Of a stretch of DNA of 11,342 nucleotides, positions 6,935-11,342 are shown one piece after another (within the stretch, counting starts at the first letter, position 1; every line of letters begins with the position of its first letter). The notes below the pieces were generated by a model, which saw nothing but the letters and a program-made list of their open reading frames with translations, made no database searches and was not told where the DNA came from. The stretch comes from DATEPR01 sp036503065. GTDB lineage: Bacteria; Actinomycetota; Actinomycetes; Mycobacteriales; Pseudonocardiaceae. The stretch lies in contig DASXXM010000303.1 in NCBI GenBank assembly GCA_036503065.1, forward strand, positions 1 through 11,342, written 5' to 3'. The translations under genes and the position numbers were made by a program.

Positions 6935-8535
6935 CGGGATCCTCCCGCGAGGTAGATCGACCGCAGCATTTCGGCCGGATTGGTGACGCCCGCCGCCACG
7001 AGGCGCAGTGCCTCGTCCTGCAACGTGCGCATGCCCTCAAGACGGGCGCGTTCGTGGATCTCGCCGTACGGGGCCCGCCGCAGTACCAGTTCCCGGATGC
7101 CGTCGGTGATCGGCATCATCTCGTAGACCCCGATCCGGTCCAGGTAGCCGGTGTGCGCACAGAAGTTGCAGCCGGCGCCGCGCACGATGCCGCCGGACGG
7201 GTCCGCACCGCCGATGGCGGCCAGGAACTCGAGCTCCTCGTCCGGTGGGCGGTAGTACTCCCGGCAGTGCGGGCACACCCGGCGCACGAGTCGCTGGGAG
7301 AGCACCGCGGTGACCGACGACGCGATGAGAAAGTGCTCGACCCCCATGTCCAGCAACCGGTGCAGCGCGGACGCCGCGTCGGTGGCGTGCAGCGAGGAGA
7401 GCACGAAGTGCCCGGTCAGCGCGGACTGCACGGCGATCCGGGCGGTGTCGGAGTCGCGGACCTCGCCGACCAGGATGACATCGGGATCCTGGCGGAGAAT
7501 GGACTTCAGGCCGCCGGCGAAGGTGACGCCGGCCTGCTCGTTGATCTGGATCTGGTTGATCGACGGGACGGTGTACTCGACCGGGTCCTCGATGGTCATG
7601 ATGTTGCGTTCCGGCGTGTTGATCTCCCCAAGCGACCCGTACAGCGTGGTCGTCTTGCCGCTGCCGGTCGGGCCGGCGCAGATCACCATGCCGTAGGGCG
7701 AGTGGAGCACTTCGGCGTACCGCCGCGCCATCTCCTCCGGCATGCCGAGCTGTTCGAGCCGGAACAACGGCCGGCTCTTGTCCAGTAGCCGCAGCACGAC
7801 CTTCTCCCCGCCGACGACCGAGGTGGTGGACACCCGGATGTCCACGGCGCGGCCCTCGACCTCGGTGCTGATCTGGCCGTCCTGCGGGCGCCGCCGTTCG
7901 ACGATGTTCATCCCACCGAGGATCTTGATCCGGCTGACCACCGCGGGCCCCATCGAGCCGGGCAGGTCGAGCACGTCGTGCAGCACGCCGTCGATGCGGT
8001 AACGCACCCGTACCCGGTCGGCCTGTGGCTCGACGTGCACGTCCGACGCGCGGTCCCGCAGCGCCTGGGTGATGATCATCGACACCACGTGCACCACCGG
8101 CGCGTCCTCGTTCGCCGTCGTCGTGTCGGCCCGCGCGCCCCTGCGCAGCGAGTCCCGCGCCTCGAACGCCCGGACCTGGTTGTCGATCCCGACCAGTGCG
8201 CGGTAGCTGTTGCCGATCGTGCTCAGGATGTCCGCGCGCGCCGCCATCACCGGCGTCACCGCACGACCGGTCGAGGCCCGCAGCCGATCGAGCACTACGT
8301 CGGTGGGTTCGGCTACTGCGACCACCACACTGCCGTCCACAACGGACAGCGGCACGGCCACCAGTTCCCGCGCGGTCGCCTCGTCGAGCAGCGCGATCGC
8401 CGCCGGCTCTGGTGTCACCGTGCGGAGATCGACGCGATCGGGCGGCACCGCGATGCCGACGGGCCGCGACACGTCGTCCGAATCGCCCGACAGGTCCGTC
8501 GCCGGCCGCGGCCGAGCTTGGCTGCGGCCCCTCAT
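6931..8535 (-). CDS. pilB: Type IV pilus extension ATPase PilB
   Basis: PilB is the hexameric cytoplasmic ATPase that powers pilus extension. The protein has 534 residues. The Walker A motif is GPTGSGKT (residues 288-295), the Asp box is TIEDPVEY (314-321), the Walker B region is DPDVILVGEVRD (350-361, catalytic E358) and the His box is TGHFVLSSLHATDA (about 374-387). A tetracysteine zinc motif typical of PilB/GspE is present (C421, C424, C456, C459). The N-terminal region (about 41-113, including VPLSVVDGSVVVAVAEPTD) matches the C-terminal half of a T2SSE_N/MshEN domain. The preceding RLGxxL-type segment that binds c-di-GMP in MshE is not seen. The ATG at 8535 overlaps the pilT stop as ATGA and is supported by this coupling; longer in-frame extensions read through pilT. 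Confidence 0.97.
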   Translation of the reverse strand: MRGRSQARPRPATDLSGDSDDVSRPVGIAVPPDRVDLRTVTPEPAAIALLDEATARELVAVPLSVVDGSVVVAVAEPTDVVLDRLRASTGRAVTPVMAARADILSTIGNSYRALVGIDNQVRAFEARDSLRRGARADTTTANEDAPVVHVVSMIITQALRDRASDVHVEPQADRVRVRYRIDGVLHDVLDLPGSMGPAVVSRIKILGGMNIVERRRPQDGQISTEVEGRAVDIRVSTTSVVGGEKVVLRLLDKSRPLFRLEQLGMPEEMARRYAEVLHSPYGMVICAGPTGSGKTTTLYGSLGEINTPERNIMTIEDPVEYTVPSINQIQINEQAGVTFAGGLKSILRQDPDVILVGEVRDSDTARIAVQSALTGHFVLSSLHATDAASALHRLLDMGVEHFLIASSVTAVLSQRLVRRVCPHCREYYRPPDEELEFLAAIGGADPSGGIVRGAGCNFCAHTGYLDRIGVYEMMPITDGIRELVLRRAPYGEIHERARLEGMRTLQDEALRLVAAGVTNPAEMLRSIYLAGGSR

Positions 8536-9626
8536 GCCGGCACGCTCGCGCGCAGTCGCGGACGTGCCTCGATGTCCTGGGGATAAATACTTCTGGCCAC
8601 GGCGTCCACATAGGTCACCAGGCCGGCCTGCACCAGCAGCGAAAGCGACTGTTCGAGCGTGACCATGCCCTCCCGGTGTCCGGTCACCAGCGCGTTGCGC
8701 AACTGGTGGGTCTTGCCCTCCTTGACCAGATTGCGGACCGCGGGCGTCGCGACGAGCACCTCGTGCGCGGCGACCAGGCCGCCGCCGACGCGCGGGATCA
8801 GTCGCTGGTAGACGATGCCGGTGAGCGCGGCGGCCAGTTGCACCCGCACCTGCGCCTGCTGTTCCGGCGGGAACACGTCGATCATGCGGGCCAGCGACTG
8901 GGCGGTGTCGTTGGTGTGCAACGTGGCGAAGACCAGGTGGCCGGTCTCGGCGATGGTCAGGGCGAACCGGATCGACTCCAGGTCGCGCATCTCGCCGACC
9001 AGTAGCACATCCGGGTCCTCGCGCAACGCCGACCGCAGTGCGGCGGCGAAGGATTCGGTGTCCGAGCCCACCTCGCGCTGGTTCACGGCGGAGCGGCGGT
9101 GCTCGTGCACGTACTCGATCGGGTCCTCGACGGTGAGGATGTGGCACGCGCGGTCGGTGTTGATCTGGCCGATGATCGCGGCGAGCGTGGTCGACTTGCC
9201 GGAGCCGGTGGGCCCGGTGACCAGGACGAGGCCCTGGTGCCGGCGGGTGAACTCGCCGAGCACGGTGGGCAGGCCCAGATCGGTCATCGTGGGTATCCGG
9301 CGGGGAATCATCCGCAGGGCGACGACCGTCTCGCCGCGCTGGGTGAAGGCGTTGCCCCGGACCCGTGCGCTGTCGCGCCAACTGAAGGAGAAGTCGTATT
9401 CGTGCGCGGCCCGCCAGACGGCCGCCTGTTCGTCGGTGAGCAACTGGCCGAGCAACCGGTCGGTGTCCGCACCGGTGAGGGCCGACTGCGCCGGCACGGC
9501 AACGAGTTCGCCGTGCACGCGGAGCTGCGGTGGCAGTCCCACGGTGAGCAGCAGATCGGTGCCGCCCGCCTGCCACAGGGCGTCGAGCAATTCGTCGACT
9601 GGGCTGCCGAGCGCTGGGCCGTGCAT
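8532..9626 (-). CDS. pilT: Type IV pilus retraction ATPase PilT
   Basis: PilT is the hexameric ATPase that drives pilus retraction and hence twitching, DNA uptake or tight adhesion. The protein has 364 residues. It shows Walker A GPTGSGKS (138-145), Asp box TVEDPIEY (165-172), Walker B DPDVLLVGEMRD (204-215, E212) and His box TGHLVFATLHTND (228-240). The C-terminal segment PAVRNLVKEGKTHQL (295-309) corresponds to the AIRNLIREGK motif that separates PilT from PilB. There is no tetracysteine zinc motif, as expected. The ATG at 9626 is preceded by GGAGGT with 5-nt spacing. The gene follows pilA after an 81-bp gap with a strong hairpin and precedes pilB with an ATGA overlap, so retraction and extension motors are made from adjacent coupled genes. 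Confidence 0.97.
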   Translation of the reverse strand: MHGPALGSPVDELLDALWQAGGTDLLLTVGLPPQLRVHGELVAVPAQSALTGADTDRLLGQLLTDEQAAVWRAAHEYDFSFSWRDSARVRGNAFTQRGETVVALRMIPRRIPTMTDLGLPTVLGEFTRRHQGLVLVTGPTGSGKSTTLAAIIGQINTDRACHILTVEDPIEYVHEHRRSAVNQREVGSDTESFAAALRSALREDPDVLLVGEMRDLESIRFALTIAETGHLVFATLHTNDTAQSLARMIDVFPPEQQAQVRVQLAAALTGIVYQRLIPRVGGGLVAAHEVLVATPAVRNLVKEGKTHQLRNALVTGHREGMVTLEQSLSLLVQAGLVTYVDAVARSIYPQDIEARPRLRASVPA

Positions 9627-9637
9627 GGAGAACCTCC
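9627..9637 (-). promoter_or_regulatory. pilT ribosome binding site within a small inverted repeat
   Basis: On the minus strand GGAGGT lies 5 nt before the pilT ATG. It forms part of GGAG-GTT-CTCC, a 4-bp stem with a 3-nt loop that could partly mask the Shine-Dalgarno sequence. The stem is short and its effect is unproven, but the site fixes the pilT start. Confidence 0.5.
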
Positions 9638-9659
9638 GGTTGTCTCGGATTGACCGACC

Positions 9660-9693
9660 CGGGTGGCGGCCGTCCCTCGACGGCCGCCACCCG
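9660..9693 (-). terminator. Strong hairpin between pilA and pilT (attenuator, partial terminator or mRNA stabiliser)
   Basis: The arms 9660-9673 and 9680-9693 are perfectly complementary over 14 bp, are G+C rich, and enclose a 6-nt loop. The hairpin starts 14 nt after the pilA stop codon. No T-tract follows it on the minus strand, so it is not a classical intrinsic terminator, though actinobacterial terminators often lack one. Its position between the abundant pilin and the low-copy motor genes fits partial termination or protection of the pilA transcript 3' end. Confidence 0.7.
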
Positions 9694-9707
9694 ATGAGTG
9701 AATACGG

Positions 9708-10088
9708 CTAGCAGGGACCGCCACCGGTGATCGCGCCGGACACGGTCGACGCCGTGGTGCCGGAGCCGGCGGTGTAGGTGATCGTGTACTTGGTGCTGGT
9801 CGGCGGTTCCTTCAGGTAGCCGGCGCCCACCAGAGTGGTGGTGACAGTGCTGCCTGCCGCCCCGATGCCAGTCGCCCAGCCGCCGGTCTTGGCGTAGAAC
9901 GCCTCGCTGGCGACCTCGACGTTCTTGGCGTCGGACTTGCAGGCCGCCGCGACACCGTCGTTGTTGAACGCCGACACGGCGAACACCACGATGCCGGCAA
10001 GGACGCCGAGGATGACGATGACGATGAGCAGTTCGATCAGGGTGAAGCCGCTCTGACTGGCGCGGGCGGCACGAAGACGTTGCAACAT
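9708..10088 (-). CDS. pilA: Major type IV pilin PilA
   Basis: PilA is the likely structural subunit of the pilus fibre. The prepilin has 126 residues: a 14-residue basic leader ending SQSG, then FTLIELLIVIVILG with Phe at +1 and Glu at +5 (E19), a perfect PilD recognition site. The hydrophobic helix continues to about residue 40. The mature protein of 112 residues is small and rich in Ala, Gly and Thr, and contains only two cysteines, C50 and the C-terminal C126, which could close a disulfide loop as in many pilins. The ATG at 10088 has an AAAGGA Shine-Dalgarno sequence 6 nt upstream. It lies in the pilus operon between the CpaE-like gene (75-bp gap) and pilT (81-bp gap with hairpin). Its role as major rather than minor pilin is inferred from size, canonical signal and position. 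Confidence 0.95.
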   Translation of the reverse strand: MLQRLRAARASQSGFTLIELLIVIVILGVLAGIVVFAVSAFNNDGVAAACKSDAKNVEVASEAFYAKTGGWATGIGAAGSTVTTTLVGAGYLKEPPTSTKYTITYTAGSGTTASTVSGAITGGGPC

Positions 10089-10138
10089 GGGGTTTCCTTT
10101 GAACGTAGGTCGATCAGTGCAGGGCTGTGGCGGACGTC

Positions 10139-10154
10139 AGGGCCGGGCGGCCCT
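10139..10154 (-). terminator. Short hairpin after the CpaE-like gene
   Basis: AGGGCC and GGCCCT form a perfect 6-bp stem around a 4-nt loop, 9 nt after the stop of the CpaE-like gene and 50 nt before pilA. There is no T-tract. It may weakly terminate or punctuate the transcript. I could not find a convincing pilA promoter in the 75-bp gap. Confidence 0.3.
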
Positions 10155-10163
10155 CGATCGCAT

Positions 10164-11243
10164 TCACCGCGCACCGGGACCACCTCCCCGCACCGTGTTC
10201 CGGTGGCCGGACAGCACATGAGAGCCCGCGAATCGGCGCAGTCCCTCGGTGAACGGGTGGTCCGGCGCACCGATGGCAAGGGGCACACCGCTGTTGATCG
10301 ACGCGGGCACGTCGGCCGTGCCCGGCAGGCGTCCCGCGACGGGATTCCGGATCAGGGCGTCGATGTCCGCCGCGGTCAGGTCACCGCGCGGATCGGATCG
10401 GTTCAACAGGACGGTGCGGGCCTCGCGCGGATAGCCGAGCAGATCGAGGATGTCGATGGTGCGCCGGAGGTTGCGCAGTGCCGGCCGTTCCGCGGTCGCG
10501 ACGAGCACGTGGTGGTCGGACCGATCAAGCGCGTACAGCACGTGCGCGGTGAACTGCGTCGGCGTGTCCACGACGACGTAGTCGTAGTTGGCCACCAGCG
10601 CGTTCAGGAGCGTGTTGACGGCGTCGGCCGGCATCCGCTCCGCATCGCCGGGCCGAACCGGCGCCAGCACGCAGTGCAGGCCGGGACGAAGCCGCTTCAC
10701 GGCGGGGGCATCCGGCGGCCACAGGTCTTCCGGCTGGAAGCCCAGTACGACGGCCATGTCGCCGTAGTCCAGGTCGAGGTCGAGAAGACAGACGCGTTGG
10801 GACTCGGCGCTGAGTACCGCGGCAAGGTTGGTGGCCACCGTCGTCTTGCCGTAGCCGCTCGTCGGGGCGAGCACGGTGACCACGCGACCGGCGGATGGCC
10901 GGCCGGTCGGGAACACCGCGAGCCGGCAGGCCTCCGCGAGCGCGTCGAAATCGTCGGTCGCGACGATGTCGTACAGTCCACTGTAGGCAATCCGAGCGCC
11001 GGAATCGGCCGGTTCGCGCAGCAGGATCACCGAGACGGTCGGCCGCCCCCGGTGCAGCATGGACACGAAGTCCAGTGCCTGAGCCGGGTCCGTGCCGCCG
11101 CCGAGTACCACAACGGACTCGTCGGGGTGCTCGGCAAAAGCCTGTGCGATACCGGCGAAGCTGTCCACCGTCCACACGACACCGTCGATGGCCGCGGCGA
11201 CCCTGACGGCGATGTCGGGGTCCGGTTCGAGGAGAATCGTCAC
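10164..11243 (-). CDS. CpaE/TadZ-like pilus localisation ATPase (pseudo-receiver + MinD/ParA-like domain)
   Basis: This 359-residue protein belongs to the CpaE/TadZ branch of the MinD/ParA superfamily, whose members position pilus machines in the cell. Residues 1-110 form a receiver-like domain (TILLEPDPD at the start) with glycine at the place of the phosphoacceptor Asp (VVVLGGG, 45-50). Residues 120-340 form the ATPase: deviant Walker A APTSGYGKTT (126-135), Walker A' VCLLDLDLDYGD (151-162) and Walker B YDYVVVDTP (220-228). The signature lysine of KGGxGKT is replaced by T128, while the P-loop K133 is kept. The GTG at 11243 is chosen because AAGGAG lies 7 nt upstream and the domain starts there; an in-frame extension to 11336 has no supporting signal. 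It is the first gene of the visible operon, 75 bp before pilA. CpaE is known mainly from Tad pili, so its presence beside PilT is notable. Confidence 0.88.
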   Translation of the reverse strand: MTILLEPDPDIAVRVAAAIDGVVWTVDSFAGIAQAFAEHPDESVVVLGGGTDPAQALDFVSMLHRGRPTVSVILLREPADSGARIAYSGLYDIVATDDFDALAEACRLAVFPTGRPSAGRVVTVLAPTSGYGKTTVATNLAAVLSAESQRVCLLDLDLDYGDMAVVLGFQPEDLWPPDAPAVKRLRPGLHCVLAPVRPGDAERMPADAVNTLLNALVANYDYVVVDTPTQFTAHVLYALDRSDHHVLVATAERPALRNLRRTIDILDLLGYPREARTVLLNRSDPRGDLTAADIDALIRNPVAGRLPGTADVPASINSGVPLAIGAPDHPFTEGLRRFAGSHVLSGHRNTVRGGGPGAR

Positions 11244-11342
11244 CTGGTCACTCCTTCGCTCCAGTGCCGCGCTGACGAATGTGGGGTGGGACGGCCGATC
11301 CCCCAACCGGCTGACCGGCCGCCTCACGTAACTCAATGTGGC
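11244..11342 (-). other. Leader region upstream of the CpaE-like gene
   Basis: These 99 bp run to the window edge. Apart from the Shine-Dalgarno sequence AAGGAG (11256-11251) I see only two copies of AATGTGG on the plus strand (11278-11284 and 11335-11341) and no convincing -35/-10 pair. The operon promoter may be here or further upstream, outside the window. Confidence 0.4.

Noticed and set aside
7037..8611. Long minus-strand open frame (524 codons) shifted against pilB
   Set aside because: It is Arg/Ala/Gly rich and low in complexity, and pilB in the other frame contains all ATPase motifs. It is a shadow frame.
11285..11300. GCCGAT-like sequence upstream of the CpaE-like gene as a FliA/WhiG-type promoter
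   Set aside because: It lies on the strand opposite the gene and has no matching upstream element at the expected 15-17 bp spacing.

Overview
This window is high-GC DNA with actinobacterial features: GTG/TTG starts, strong Shine-Dalgarno sequences, a NarL/FixJ regulator, and a type IV pilus (T4P) locus with no secretin gene in view. I suspect a member of the Micromonosporaceae (Actinoplanes-like), but that is inference and nothing in the window proves the genus.

Layout from left to right. An IS5-family transposase gene (61-951, +) lies at the left edge. It converges on a NarL/FixJ-type response regulator gene (984-1631, -). A 177-bp divergent intergenic region (1632-1808) then leads to pilD, the prepilin peptidase (1809-2597, +). 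pilD runs tail-to-tail, with only 2 bp between stops, into a long minus-strand pilus operon. Read in the direction of transcription (right to left), the operon holds a CpaE/TadZ-like ATPase (11243-10164), the major pilin pilA (10088-9708), the retraction ATPase pilT (9626-8532), the extension ATPase pilB (8535-6931), the platform protein pilC (6934-5729), a PilV-like minor prepilin (5729-5283), a PilW-like minor prepilin (5289-4651) and a large PilX-like surface protein (4654-2600). From pilT to the PilX-like gene every junction overlaps (ATGA three times, TGATG once, one 7-nt overlap), which indicates tight translational coupling. pilA is set apart by short gaps, and the gap after it contains a perfect 14-bp stem hairpin.

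How the genes work together (inference from family knowledge). PilD cleaves and methylates the PilA, PilV-like and PilW-like prepilins. PilB polymerises them on the PilC platform and PilT depolymerises them. The minor pilins and the 684-residue PilX-like protein probably prime the fibre and display a tip or adhesin domain. The CpaE/TadZ-like protein, a family more typical of Tad pili, probably places the machine in the cell. The response regulator may control the locus. The alignment genes pilM, pilN and pilO are not in the window.

The most unusual points are the CpaE-like protein with both its phosphoacceptor Asp and its signature lysine replaced, the hairpin that may set the pilin-to-machinery ratio, and the very large cysteine-rich PilX-like protein with a cysteine-free inserted block.
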